Assembly: GCA_003952965.2 (NCBI GenBank)
Contig: CM025850.1
Location: forward strand, 30,671,610-30,735,609
Length of the DNA: 64,000 nt
Direction: 5' to 3'
Source of the DNA: Morella rubra
Lineage: Eukaryota; Streptophyta; Magnoliopsida; Fagales; Myricaceae
Within the stretch, counting starts at the first letter, position 1; each line of letters opens with the position of its first letter. Shown here piece by piece: positions 22,775 through 37,260 of this stretch. Under the pieces are notes generated by a model that saw only the letters and a program-made list of their open reading frames with translations, was not told the DNA's origin and searched no databases. A program made the translations under genes and the position numbers.

Positions 22775-25700
22775 ATGCCAAGCATTAGAGCTCCAGCCGC
22801 AAAGAAAACCACGACCCTTACGGTTTGTCTTTTCTTCCTGTACCAATCAGAAACCTTACCATGGCCTTATTATTATTATTTTCTTTTTACTTTCTTGCTT
22901 GATATTCCCTGCTCAATCTCTGCCACAGGTTGCAGTCAAATGTAGGCCGTTAACTGAGAGAGAACAAGGTCGTGATATTGTCCGAGTAATTGAAAATAAG
23001 GTTTTTGGTGGTTTTTCCTTTTCATTTTCAGCCTGGTTTTTGGAGTATAAGAAATATGTTGATAAGGTAATTGGATTTGTAGGAGGTGGTTGTGTTGGAT
23101 CCTGACCTATCCACGGACTACCTTGATCGCATACAGCATCGGACAAAAGAGAAGAAGTTTGGCTTCGATCACGCATTTGGTCCTAACCGTACGAATGTGG
23201 TATGCTGCAACTTTTATGTTGTTGATATATATAGTTTTATTCCTTATGATTAACAATATTTAACACAAAGGGATACTGTATTGCATAGAAAGATACATAG
23301 TGATATTTCTCGGCGTTAGATCCCCTCATCTGTGGTGATTACTAAGCTACACGTCTAATGTGAAATAGTTCGGAATATTCAATATGCTAATTTTACAGTT
23401 GCATGCTTATATGCCCATTTCAATTAAAACCTTAGACACACGAAGCGCAAATAATTTTTCAGGTCGCAATTCTATTATTAGCTGAGATCATCCTATTTTC
23501 ATGTTAAAATGATTTCACAGTCCCATTGATTCTAAGTAAATGGCTGTAGTTAATATATAAGCCATGCCAGCTTCTGTTGCACAGTATAGTTTCTTTTTTA
23601 ATGGTGATTAAGTCATTTTCGTCTATTTTTCTGACTACACTTATCTATCCAGGATGTCTACAGAAAATGTATATCCTCTATAATCTCTGGGGTTGTCCAA
23701 GGTCTGAATGCAACTGTTTTTGCATATGGTTCAACTGGAAGGTACTAAGGGATCTGTCAGTGCTTTTTTGTTTGTTTTTTGTTTCTTAATCATCCCGTTT
23801 CGAGTTGTATCTTTCAACCAGACAAGGCAATTTACTTCTCTTGGTCTGGTTCCACAATTTTTCTGACTTGTATATTCACATTGGAATGATTAGTTTCCAA
23901 GTATCCCTCATACGCTTTAGGAGTTATTTTCCTCTAGGCTGTAATAAAAGAGCTGTAACGTCAAGAGTAAGGCGGTTTTTCTAGGGGTGTGATCAGGTAT
24001 GGCATCAAAGTGCAATGGCCAATATGCAAAGTAGTCAAGTGTATGATTATTAACTCTGGCTTGTATAGTAGTTCAAGGTAACTATGAATTCTCTCTTCTG
24101 TTTGATTAGTAATGAACCAAATATTTTTTGCAACCATCTATGCACATGAATGATGTACTTGGTTCCCAAATCTGAACAATTCGAAAATCAAGAGTGCTGC
24201 TGCATTCACTTGAGATATCAATCACCCTGGAAATATTTTCATAGGTGTCTGTCAGGATATATTACATAAGCAAGCCAATTTGGTATACCAGATAGGATTT
24301 CCAAAGGCAAAATGGTGTGCTACAACCACTATACATCGTTAGTACCATAGAAGTTTGCAGTTTGTCCAGATTTGGGTACCATTTCTTAGAGCACGTCAAT
24401 TGTCTGCAATAAAAGTATCCTTATTTGGGCGTCATTTATGATCAGGAGCTGATTTTAAGTTCTAAAAGGTAGAAGAAATTATACCAAAATGCTGCAAACT
24501 TATACCTTATTTGCATTGTGACCACTGAATTACCGATCTTGGTAATTGGTACCCTAAACTACCACTTTCTTTTGCAATGTGCTCCTTTTGGCTGTTAAAA
24601 TTGAGTCATGCAGTCTGTTATTTGACCATCTTAAGGGTCGGATTGAAACTGAAGGTTATTTGACCATCTTAAGGGTCAGATTGAAACTGAAGAGATAGTA
24701 ATTTTGGGTGCTAATTACTAAAATTAATAGTTTTGTGGCCAGATTATGAATGGATTGTCATGGTCTCCTGTCATTGTAAATTATTACCTCTATAGTCTCA
24801 TGTTCTCTAGTCACAGCCGTTGTATCAAGTTGTTTATGTAGTTTTGACTTATTTGTGGCAATGAAAGCTTTTATTCATATTGTGAGACTAGATGCTGCTC
24901 AGGTATGCACATTGGTTGTAAAGTTCACCATAATTGTTTATGGCTGGGAATGATGGTAAAAATTTTGTTATTGTTTTTATTTGGAGTTTTATCCTATATC
25001 TTTGTGCTCTTTGATTTGTGTTCTCGTTCTATATTTGTTAATTCCTGCTGTAAGTGAATCTAACTTTTATTATATATATATATTAGCGGTAAGACATATA
25101 CGATGGTTGGGACTCGAGATGACCCTGGACTCATGGTTCTTAGTCTGCATACAATTTTTAATCTTATCAATTCAGACAAGAGCTCTGATGAATTTGAAGT
25201 CACCTGCTCCTACCTTGAAGTCTACAATGAAGTACGGGTTGCATTTTGATAAATGTATTGATTATTTATATTGCTACTTTTATTTAAGTAGGTATTAACA
25301 TTTGATTTCAATTCAATTTAGGTTATCTATGATTTGCTTGAAAAATCATCATCTCATTTGGAACTTAGAGAGGACCCTGAGCAAGGAATAATTGTTGCGG
25401 GGCTGAGATGTATTAAGGTTTATCACTGTTCCTTGCCCACGGTCCTTGTTGATACCTATCTTCTGATCGGTGCTTGATATTGAAGATGTAAACTTTGACC
25501 ATCTAACTGGAGTACGGTTAATCCTTCGGTTGCTTGGTTACATTTATTTTGGTGCCAAAGATGATGCCCCAACTGTGAATGATTGAGTAGGTTTTTGGGC
25601 TTTAGCCTTCAAACAAAGATATAAAATAGATTTATATGATCTAGTACTGGAGTAGATCATGGTTCATCTTTATATGAAGTCAATATTGGGCAGTTTTGTG

Positions 25701-28700
25701 CACAGAGGCATACTTTTGCATCCTGATGAGCTATGCATTAGCCACTGCTAGGAACATATTAAAATTTCTGCAAAGGATCAACTTGCTAAGACTTTGAATG
25801 CTCTTGAGGTGTGAATCAGAATATTGTGCTCTAAAGGCATTGAAATTCGCTGCAATGTTGTTGGAAGTAAGGGAGCCAGAAATGGAATTTTGGATATCAT
25901 GAATGAGTGTTCTTTTTATTTCCAATGCGCAAATGGGAGCTTTTTGTATAATGGCTTCATCCTAGAGATGCAAATGTTTTGATCAGTGGCTTTCTGTAAT
26001 GCAAAATATTGTCTTTTTGTCATGTTTCACTTTTATGTGCAAAGTCGCATCGACCTTGTGGCCAGTGTGGTTTGACTAATTCTTTTCAAAATCTGTTTTG
26101 CTTTTGTCTGACTCTCTCCTTAAATAGTTCACTAGTTTCTCTATTTTATATTGCTTTGTCGACGTCCATTTTGGTCTTTGATGTATCAACTTGGTAAGAT
26201 AATCAGAATATACATTTGTCAGTGATTACTTTTGCTTCTGATTAAGGTTCACTCAGCTGATAAGATCGTTGAACTTTTGAATTTGGGGAATAGTCGGCGG
26301 AAAATAGAAAGCACAGAGGTTAATGCAACTTCTTCACGGTGAGTATGCATTAGCTGGGTTTCTTACTTGCTATAAATGCACAATCATTGTTGCCGTTGTG
26401 AGCTGGTTTTGTTTCTATTGTTGACTGTTAGCAGATCGCCTTTAAAGAACAGGTCATAGTAACGCTGCTGAACTGCTCCTGCAAATAATATTGTAACTGT
26501 GCTGATACTAATATTATTACCACCATTATCTTCGCCACCATGAGAAATTTAGCACCTGTAACTTTTCTACAGATGTCATCGTTATCACCATCACCACAAT
26601 CATATTGAGAAATTTATTACATAGAGCTCTCACTATGCAGTGGAATCTTTTGGGATGATCTCATGGTAAGTTTTTTTGGCATGTTTACCAGATCACATGC
26701 AGTTCTGGAGATTACGGTGAAAAGAAAGCAGAGAAATAAGTATCAAAATCAAGTCATGCGAGGAAAACTTGCGCTTGTTGATCTTGCTGGGAGTGAACGA
26801 GCTTCTGAAACAAATAGTGGAGGCCAAAAGCTAAGAGATGGAGCTAATATCAATCGATCACTTCTTGCTTTAGCAAACTGCATAAATGCTTTGGGGAAAC
26901 AACAAAAGAAGGGTCTTGCCTATGTTCCTTATCGCAACAGGTATCTGGGGTTAACTTTTTTTTCTAAGCAATCTGGTGGTTCTTTCGTTTTTTCTAAGCC
27001 GGTCTGGTGGTGCTTGGTATATCCAAGAATATCCTCAGTTCCTCCCTGCTTTGTAGCTAATGTACATTTCTTGCAGCAAATTGACACGTATACTAAAAGA
27101 TGGTCTGAGTGGTAATTCTCAAACGATCATGGTTGCTACAGTGTCCCCTGCGGACAATCAGTATCATCACACTGTGAATACCTTGAAGTATGCTGATAGG
27201 GCAAAGGAAATAAAGACACACATTCAGGTGGGAATAAAAAATTCTATGTGGGATATATTTAATTTAAGAATTATTGAAAGCACCCCCAGTGGAAGTCTTC
27301 TATGGGAATGCAGTGCTTTAACTGTTCTCTGTTTTGGATGAGCACAATTCTGCTTGAAGGCAACTACTGTGCCCTTCTTATATTATAGCTCATAATAGTT
27401 CTTGACTTTTTCTTCTGTTATGGTTTGGGGCAGTGTCCCTCTTAATGGATATGGACTATGGTCAAGTTGTTTGCCAATTGAATTATCACTGGCTTAGTTT
27501 CCATTCTGTCGCAGCAAAATGTATCCTTCCTATATGTTTCTATATAGTATCTAATTGGTTTATCAAGCTTAGCTCAGAAACGATGTGTCCTTTTGTGGGT
27601 CCTCTTTTCTATTCATCACTGCTACATCATACTAATATTAAGCCTTAATTTTCGATTGGTTATTATGTTCTTGGTTCTCTACAGAAAAATATAGGCACAG
27701 TATATACCCACGTTTCAGACTACCAGCTGATGATAGACAGTCTTCAGGTAAGCCATCAACATGACTTTTTTTTTCCTGGTTATTCTGGTAACACAAAATT
27801 GTCTGGGAATATGACATACTTGGTTTTACAGGTTGAGGTTGGCCGACTGAAAAAAGAACTAGCTGCAAAGGAATCACAGCTAAGTGTCAAACCTGCTGAA
27901 AAGGCTGCAGATGATGAGCTGTCTTGGTTGAACATATTGAGCCATGAAATAAATGAAAATGTTCAGGAACGGATAAACTTGCAGAAGGCATTATTTGAGC
28001 TTGAGGAAACCAATCTTTGTAACCGCACTGAACTCCAACATCTTGATGATGCTATTGCAAAACAACAGGTTAGATGGTGCCAGTTTTTTACCATGCAGAC
28101 TACTTTGTGTATTCTTTGTCAAGTCTAAGACAGGCTCTGGAACAAAGTTTAAAGTGTCTGTTCTGACATATGATGCTCTAAGCAGTTCCTTAGAATTTAG
28201 TATCTGGCACTTTGTATCTCTAATTGGTCACTGACAAGATCCTGTGGATATAGTAACCAAAAAAGGACAAGCTAGAGGTCTGAATGTCTGCTTCACTTTT
28301 GCATCTCGCTCATTATCTTTTCTTGCTTACTGTGATTGCACTTCAATAGAGTGTATACCAAGATTGGAGTTAATTTTTTATTTTTTATTTTTGTCATAGG
28401 CTATTGGAAAGGATGGAGCGGTTGTGGAGGCTTTAAGAGCAAGACGGCAAGTCATTCTAGATAATATCCGTGACAATGATGAAGCTGGTGTCAATTACCA
28501 AAAGGTAGTCCTCTCCATGTACAGGAACTCATAGAATAATGTTTTTAAAGCCTTCTAACAAGTTACCAATTTTACCTTTTGCAGGAGATTGAAGAAAATG
28601 AGAAACATCGATGCCAACTGCAAGATATGATTGAGGAAGCCATTAGTAACAATGGCAACAAAACTTACTTGCGCATTCTCAGCCAATACAGGATCCTGGT

Positions 28701-30727
28701 GAGTAGACGCAAATAGGTCTCAATTTGCTCATCTTGTAATTAGCTGCGGGTAAGGAAATTGAAGAGATGGCTCAGTCGCAGCCAAACCGACTGAGATCAC
28801 AGGGAGCGATCCCCGCTTTTCCTTGTTCCTGTTCCTAACTCCTCCCCGGGTAGTTCCCAATGTTTGCTTAAAATTATAGAAGACTCGGGGAGGAAATCTT
28901 CAAACGAAAAATGGTCCCAGGTCTCTATTAATCCCCTCAATGAAGAATCTTTATGAGAAAGTTTACCTTGACACCATCTTTTGTCTTAAACTAATACTGG
29001 TCACTTCTGTTAGAACTGATGATTGCCAACTGCTGTCATAAAACTTTTGTCAGGATGCATCAGGTCAAAGATTTAGAGACCTTGTACTATCTCACAGGCT
29101 GTACATGTGATTCTATAAACTTGCCTTTAGATCCTAACAGGTACACTACAATAATGTAGGGGATGGCTAATACTGAGCTTCAGTTTGAAATGGCAATGAG
29201 GGACCAAGTTATCCACAACCAAAGGGAAGCACTAAGAAATCTGTGGAACTTGCTCATGGGATTAGGGCTTGACGAAAGACGGATATCGGACCTTGCAGCC
29301 AAACAAGGAATAACAATTGAAGACTGGACAGGGACGCCCAATCTCGGGCTTGCTGACAGGAAGCAGTTACCAAATCTAGCTACTGGAAGATTTGCATCCT
29401 TTGGATACAATCCCTACACGGGGCAGTTGTACTCAACAACATCTTGCAACTTCCAGCATTATCAAGACTTTAGTTTGAGCGAGCTTCCTAGGGGGCACTC
29501 GGTTTCATCTTCTACTTTTTGCAGAGAGGAGCACCATAGCTCCTACTACTTACTGTCACATGATCACTCTTCATCAGCATGTCTGATGCTAAGTAAGATG
29601 AGTGAGCTTGGTAGCAGGCCAAGTTCATGGTGTGGCACTCTAACGAAACATCCTCAACATTTGCAACATTCATATCCTGAGATAACGGATCATTCTTTTC
29701 CTTATGGTGAAAGCTGCATGTCCTCTTCATCTCTCAGTGCTGATATTGGCAATCAGAATAAGGTTTGCATGCTAAGCATTTCTTTGATAGACTTGCTTCC
29801 TGGAGTTTATCATGCAGCTGTTCTACAGAAGTTAAATCGGTATCCTTAATTCTGGATGGAAGGTTTTGTTGTTCTAGTGCTTGTTTCTCATGAGTATGCT
29901 AGTCTACTTGTTCGGTTCTGTTGTTCCTCTGGCATATCTAATTGGCATACTTATCTTGGTATCACTTCCCTTCAATTGCATATCTTATTTCTCAAAAAGG
30001 GGAGAAGAAAATAGTTTGATGTTTTGACAGAATTGATTTGTCTGGTCTCCTATAGAAGCCAGGAAAACAGAAATTCCTAGCCTTTTTTATCTCTACGCCA
30101 GAAATTCCTAGTCAGAATCATTAAATTGTTCTCTTAAAGCAAATTGCTTAGGAAGATAGGATTCTCAAGAAACATCTTTAGCCTACATATATTTAGATTT
30201 CGATTTTATGGTTTTGCCTAAGTATTCTGTTAAAAGAAATCTTCAAATTTGGTGAGCTCTGATCATCTGATCATTTGGAGTTTCAGTAAGCTCTCAGATG
30301 AAAATTCCTTGACTAACTTTTCCTCCTGTTGTAAGTTTAATATCGTGATTGAATAATATTCTACTTTTTGCCACTTGCTACTCTTAAGTGCAGCATTTAT
30401 TTCTAAATATCTCATTCCCACGGTCGTCAACAAATTTTGACCCGTCGCTAATTTTTACAGGATTCATGGGATACTACTAAGAGTCAACACTCTTTTCAGA
30501 GTTGTGCTGGGATGCGTGGCAGCCAAGACTTGTACAAAGGAAAAAATGGTGTTACACCAAGTTTGTTCAGCCCATTGGAACAAGGTCCTGATTTTCTCAG
30601 CTCCAATCGTATTATGCAGAAAACTAAATCCGGCGACTGCTCAGATCGCTCCCACATGCCTTCATTTGATACTAGAGTGCCAATTGAATTGGGTTCTCGT
30701 AACCCGGTCCCACATGCCTTCATTTGA
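22775..30727 (+). CDS. KIN8B: Kinesin-8 motor protein (KIN-8B)
   Basis: Fifteen exons join in phase: 22775-22822, 22929-23000, 23083-23199, 23653-23741, 25087-25231, 25322-25417, 26247-26338, 26692-26940, 27077-27227, 27685-27747, 27832-28068, 28400-28504, 28585-28698, 29160-29762 and 30461-30727. The 815-residue product matches the length of Arabidopsis KIN-8B (AT3G49650) and opens with the same [17 protein letters not shown]. The motor has the P-loop GSTGSGKT (105-112, split by intron 4), switch I NATSSRSH (215-222), switch II DLAGSE (250-255) and the neck-proximal [10 protein letters not shown] helical stalk ([13 protein letters not shown], then [17 protein letters not shown]) and a Ser-rich tail follow. 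Kinesin-8 motors walk to microtubule plus ends and limit their growth; the cellular role here is inferred from the family. The last residues (NPVPHAFI) come from a 58-bp tandem duplication that shifted the frame (30651-30769). Confidence 0.92.
24618..24692 (+). repeat. Tandem duplication of 37-38 bp in KIN-8B intron 4
   Basis: The word ttatttgaccatcttaaggg followed by tcrgattgaaactgaag occurs twice in a row (24618-24655 and 24656-24692). Intron 4 (23742-25086) otherwise shows no gene, and ends in a (TA)n tract that abuts the acceptor of the exon completing the P-loop. Confidence 0.8.
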
Positions 30728-30769
30728 TACTAGGGCGGGCAATTGAATTGGGTTCTCGAAACCCCGACG
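30651..30769 (+). repeat. 58-bp tandem duplication at the KIN-8B stop region
   Basis: Two units start with CCCACATGCCTTCATTTGAT, at 30651 and 30709. Because 58 is not a multiple of three, the second unit is read in another frame and meets TGA at 30725-30727. Without the duplication the protein would continue in the frame that ends DAEGYPSNFVT with a stop at 30799-30801. The displaced copy of this region at 33832-33925 has only one unit, which supports this as a derived state. Confidence 0.85.
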
Positions 30770-31236
30770 CAGAAGGTTACCCTTCCAATTTTGTTACATG
30801 AATAGGAATGCTTGAGCACTAGGCCTCTCTCTTTCCCCTCTTCACCAGCCATTTTTTCATATTTTTTTTTTCTGCTAGTGTACATATCTCAAGGAAGAAA
30901 AAAAGACTACATGATGGCGTTGGGCGGAATATAGTCCAGGACTGTTAGCAACAATTTCAGTTCTGGTACAGTGCCTGCGTATATCGGTTTACACTGTAAA
31001 TTTCCTCGTGTAATTGGTGGTTTAGTTAATAGCAGCAATTATAATCTGCCCAATTTGACATTGGTTGTGAATCGGGTTTAGTAAAACTTCTAATCATGAG
31101 GCATTCTCCGAAGACAGCAATGAATAATGAGCAATGCCACAAGTGGTGGCACTCGGCAAGTGTTCTTGCAGATTTTAGCCATGTCGGATTAATATTTGAA
31201 CAATTCCAAGAATTGACAGTATAGTCCTAATCACAA

Positions 31237-31978
31237 GGAAAAATATATTTTCTACTCACGAATTACTGTAGGTTTTATACTTTATACCTTAAACTATTAC
31301 GTTTGGGATATTGCACCATCTAACTATCAATAGACACTTTGCACTCTCTTATCAAAATTTTAGACTAAAATGAATATAATGCCTTTGACTTACTTTGAAT
31401 ATACTGAAGATATTATTGTCAATTCATTAACATGACGTTTGACAACTTAAAATTTTAACAAAATTTTATTTTATCAAATACACTTCAAAATTTTATTTTA
31501 CTTTTACTTTTATCACTCATTCACCAATTCCAATACCACCTCGTTTTTAACACCAACACAAAATTTTAATAAAATTTTGAAATCAAACGCATTGTAAATT
31601 TTGGAAGTATTATTGTTGAAAAGAGGGTGCCTACCCATGAACTACCATAAGTTTTACACTTTACACCTAAATTACTATGTTTGAGGCATTGCATTTTTAA
31701 TTACCAATTTTAGACACTTTGCACCATCTATCAAAATTTTAGAATAAAATGACGATAAACCCCTTGACCCACTTTGAATATATTGAAGAATTATTGTCAA
31801 TTCATTAAATTTTGGAAGTATTATTGTTGGAAAGAGAGTGCAAAGTGTATAATATTGATAGTTGAATGGTGCAATGTGTCAAATTGAGTAATTTAGGGTG
31901 GAAAGTGTCTAATATTGGTAATTGGAGAGTGCAATGTGTCACAGACCTGATAGTTTATTGGTGAAAAATGTATTTTTT
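31237..31978. mobile_element. MITE-like element, internally rearranged, downstream of KIN-8B
   Basis: The ends GGAAAAATATATTTTCTACT and, reverse-complemented, GGAAAAAATACATTTTTCAC are inverted repeats of the family seen at 59034. The left half occurs twice (about 31247-31441 and 31634-31810), separated by an AT-rich segment, so the element was extended by partial duplication or nesting. The duplicated flank at about 34355-34375 reads straight across this site, giving an empty-site comparison that marks both borders. Confidence 0.7.
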
Positions 31979-32375
31979 CCAACATTTATAAATGGTGCTT
32001 TGAACAACTATGTTGCTTTCATTTTTTATTTTTTGTCTGAATTGTATGGTGCAATCGGAGAAAAGATAGACATAATCGGTAGATCTCATTGTAGGGTCTA
32101 AGTTGTTCGAAATTTTATATGAGCAATATTAAATAATGTATGGTTCATCTATTGTGTTTATCTCTCTCCAAATAATTCGGATAAAAAATTATAGAAAATA
32201 GTGATGCTTAATCTCCTATGCATGTGTTTGTGCTCGATGTTTCCTAGAAAGTCAGAGAGAGGGAAGTAAAGAAATTGGCAATTTCAACCTGAAGCCTGCT
32301 TCCTGAAGTAACTTCTTTATTAATCTTCTTTTCGCTATGTGTATTTTGCCTTGCTAGAAGACTAAACCTTTGTGT

Positions 32376-33523
32376 TTCGAGTACTTTGTAAAGAAATTCA
32401 AATTTGAATGTAAGGGAAACTTGGCTGATTCCAGAAAGCCACTCTCCCCTGTAAGATATGCATTAGCTTAATTTTCTCCCTTTATTTCTTGTCCATTCTG
32501 TTATTTATACAACACACACTCACAGCCTCTTATTTAATCTGTTATTCGTTTTAACTGAGCCCAAATAACAAACAGATTCAGCCTAAGCCCACTTGTGCCA
32601 GCTGGACTATTACAACCAACGGCTCCCCTTTCTTCTATTCTTGCGATTAATTTCAGCCGTTCCTCGAGTCTTAATTCGACAACCCACACAGTTCCACACA
32701 GTTCCACCAATTTCTCGATTCTTCCAGCCCCGCTCCTCTTTTCTCAAACCCTAAGAAACACCTTCATCTCCTCCTTAGCACCAGATCGCCTCCAGCCCAG
32801 CTTCTATTTTATTTACCGTGACATTTTGCCTAAAAACCCTCTCGTTCCCTATGACTTACTCTCTCCGGATCCTATAATTTCGATACTCTAAAGTGATCGA
32901 GCTAGAATATTATATGCTTGATATATTTAAAATTAATATAAATATAAATATTTTAATATTAGTTTTAGATGAAAAAAATAGTTAAGGGTTTAAATCTAAG
33001 TTGTATGTTTAATTGTCAATTTATATTTAATTTATTACACATGCAATTTTTTCAATTTTTGACTTGCTTCTATTTAAGTTATACCATGCACCCACATTTT
33101 AAAATCATTATTTTTATCATTTATACTATAATTGTTGGTATTGTAATTGTTTTATTAATTTATTTTTATCACATGATATCGTGAGCTATACACGTGTTTG
33201 GGAACTTCTTAAAATTTTGATCATAATAAAATAACTACACAAAATTCTATTTCCTTATCAAATCATCACTTTTCATTTTAAATAAATATAAAAATTTCAT
33301 TCAAATTTTTTTTTTTTTTTTTTCATATTTCACTAACTCTAACACCCTAAAATTTTAACAATTAAACATCTAATATTTTATACATGGTGATAAATTTAAT
33401 TACTTTTTAAACTTGTACAATAAACAGTTATTGAAACACATGTCAACGCAAGAAAACTTCTTAAATATTTTAAAAGTATTCGAGACTCTTGATGACAATG
33501 GTGTTAGCTTTAACCTAGAGGCA
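32376..33523. other. Spacer between duplicated units; no gene recognised
   Basis: The part 32400-32900 has a base composition and wording reminiscent of a retrotransposon long terminal repeat, and includes a 98-codon open frame (32595-32891) of Ser/Pro/Leu-rich composition. No TG...CA borders or repeat partner could be found. From 32900 to 33410 the DNA is strongly AT-rich. Confidence 0.3.
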
Positions 33524-33712
33524 TCTTTTCCTCTTTTTCTCTTTTTCTCTTTTTACTCTCTTTCTTTTTCTCTCCTCTTAGTCGCACCTCATCCTCTCTC
33601 TCCCTCTCACATTTTTTTTCTCTCTCCTCTCTTTCTCTGTTCCTTCTATTATTTTCTCTCTCCCACTCTCCTACTTTTTCTCTTTCCTTTATTCTTTCCC
33701 CTCTCTCGTTGG
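33524..33712 (+). repeat. Long pyrimidine (CT-rich) tract
   Basis: Nearly every base over about 190 bp is C or T on the + strand (repeated cttttt, ctctct and tccctctc). The reading frame through it (33413-33811) encodes only Ser/Phe/Leu low-complexity sequence and is not a credible gene. Such tracts can adopt non-B DNA and slip during replication; it lies about 75 bp upstream of the duplication junction at about 33790. Confidence 0.8.
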
Positions 33713-33787
33713 ATAGCTTTTGTGCTGCTCATCTTACACCGAGTCACGAAGTCCCTGCCATCCTTAGTTCTTGCCTTCTTCTCAAAT

Positions 33788-34362
33788 CAATCGTATAACG
33801 CAGAAAACTAATCCGGCGACTGCTCAGATCGGTCCCACATGCCTTCATTTGATACGAGGGGCCAATTGAATTGGATTTCTCCTAACCCCGACGCAGAAGG
33901 TTACCCTTCGAATTTTGTTACTTGTATAGGATGCTTGAGTACTGGGCTTTTCTTTTTCCCCCCTTCGCCATCCATTTTCCATTTTTTTTTTCTGCTAATG
34001 TACATATCTTAAGGAAGAAAAAAGAGGCTACATGATGGTGTTGGGCGGAATATGGTCCAGGACTTGTTAACAACAATTTCAGTTCTGGTAGAGTAACTGC
34101 GTATATCTGTTTACACTGTAAATTTCCTCGTGTAATTGGTGGTTTAGTTAATAGCAGCAATTATAATCTGCCCAATTTGACATTGGTTGTGAATTGGGTG
34201 TAGAAAAACTTCTATTCACGAGGCATTCTCCAAATACAGCAAATTAGCAATGGCTATTGAGCAATGCCACGTAAGTGGTGGCACTCGGTAATTGTTCTTG
34301 CACATTTTAGCCGTATCGGGTTAATATTTGACCAATTCCAAGAAGAGAAAGTGTGTTCCTGA
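33788..34362 (+). pseudogene. Displaced copy of the KIN-8B last-exon end and 3' flank
   Basis: About 575 bp closely match 30604-31225, covering the last codons of KIN-8B and its 3' untranslated region. The copy has no upstream exon, and its first base change after the junction removes the reading context, so it cannot encode a motor. It retains a single 58-bp unit where the gene has two. Confidence 0.85.
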
Positions 34363-34992
34363 TCATACAACATTTTAAAATGGTGTTTTTAAATAATAGA
34401 TATCCCTTCCAATTTAGTGTATGAAATTATAAGGGGACTCATATGTTGTGTTGTCTTTCTTCTAATTAAACTATCTAATTTATACAACAAACAAGAGAGG
34501 ATATGATCTCTTTTAACCACCATATAATCTCTTAAAGTAACTTCTTTTTTAATCTTCTTTTGCTTGGATTATTTTGCCTTGTTACAAGATTGAACCTTGC
34601 CTAGAAGGTATAACCTTCTCAGTTTTGGATTTTTTTTTAATGAAAAATAGTAAGATTTTTAATAAAATTGTGAATATTTATGTAAATTTAAGTTTTATAA
34701 ATTTATGTGTAAAAGTTAATAAAAATTTTTAAAAAATATTTATTTTATTTTTATTGAAGTTTGTGAAAATGTATAAAGAAATGATTTGACATAATTTTTT
34801 AATAAAATTTTTTTGAATTTAGTGAAAGGGTACGGAGAGAGAGAATTTGTTAAAATTTTTTTAGAAAATAATTAGAATTTGTGTGAAAAATTGTTGATAT
34901 TTTGTATAGTATTTTTTGAGAATTTAGTTGTTTTATTTTTGGTAAATTTTGTTCCATTAGAAAACGTGTGCAGACAAAGATACCCGAGCCCT

Positions 34993-35148
34993 CCAAATCC
35001 TTTAATTTGAACACCCCCAAAGCCCCCGCCATCCTCAGTCCTTGCCTTCTTCTCAAATCAGTCGGCCATTCCAAATTCGTTAATTTGAACATCCAAAGCC
35101 CCCCGCCATCCTCAGTCCTTGCCTTCTTCTTAAATCAATCAGCCAATC
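34993..35148 (+). repeat. 78-bp tandem repeat in the WDR5A leader
   Basis: Unit 1 (34993-35070) and unit 2 (35071-35148) each run from ccaaat...ttaatttgaaca through gccatcctcagtccttgcc to cttctt(c/t)(t)aaatca. The second ends 24 bp before the WDR5A start codon. A third, older partial copy is at 33749-33793. The repeat probably lies in the 5' untranslated region or core promoter. Confidence 0.85.
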
Positions 35149-35169
35149 AAAACCTACAAGGAGAAATAG

Positions 35170-37260
<2,091 letters not shown>

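Larger units (their letters stand above)
30604..35148 (+). repeat. Segmental tandem duplication spanning the KIN-8B tail to the WDR5A leader
   Basis: The end of KIN-8B and its 3' flank (30604-31236, resuming at about 31979-32375) reappear at 33788 to about 34620. Directly before the second copy, 33749-33793 matches the WDR5A leader (compare 35020-35065). The order is therefore KIN-8B tail, spacer, leader fragment | KIN-8B tail, spacer, leader, WDR5A. The junction at about 33788-33793 falls in a short shared word (caatcg). The units differ in length because a MITE (31237-31978) and other DNA entered the first. Confidence 0.8.

Noticed and set aside
28771..28894. Short inverted repeats in KIN-8B intron 13 (ctcagtcg/cgactgag; tcctccccgggt/actcggggagga)
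   Set aside because: Stems of 8-12 bp arise by chance in DNA of this length, and nothing else supports a structured RNA or a transposon end.
32400..32900. Possible solo long terminal repeat
   Set aside because: Composition is suggestive, but I could not find TG...CA borders, a 5-bp target duplication or a second copy.
33413..33811. 132-codon open frame
   Set aside because: Most of it translates a CT-rich tract into Ser, Phe and Leu runs, and it ends in a duplicated KIN-8B fragment.
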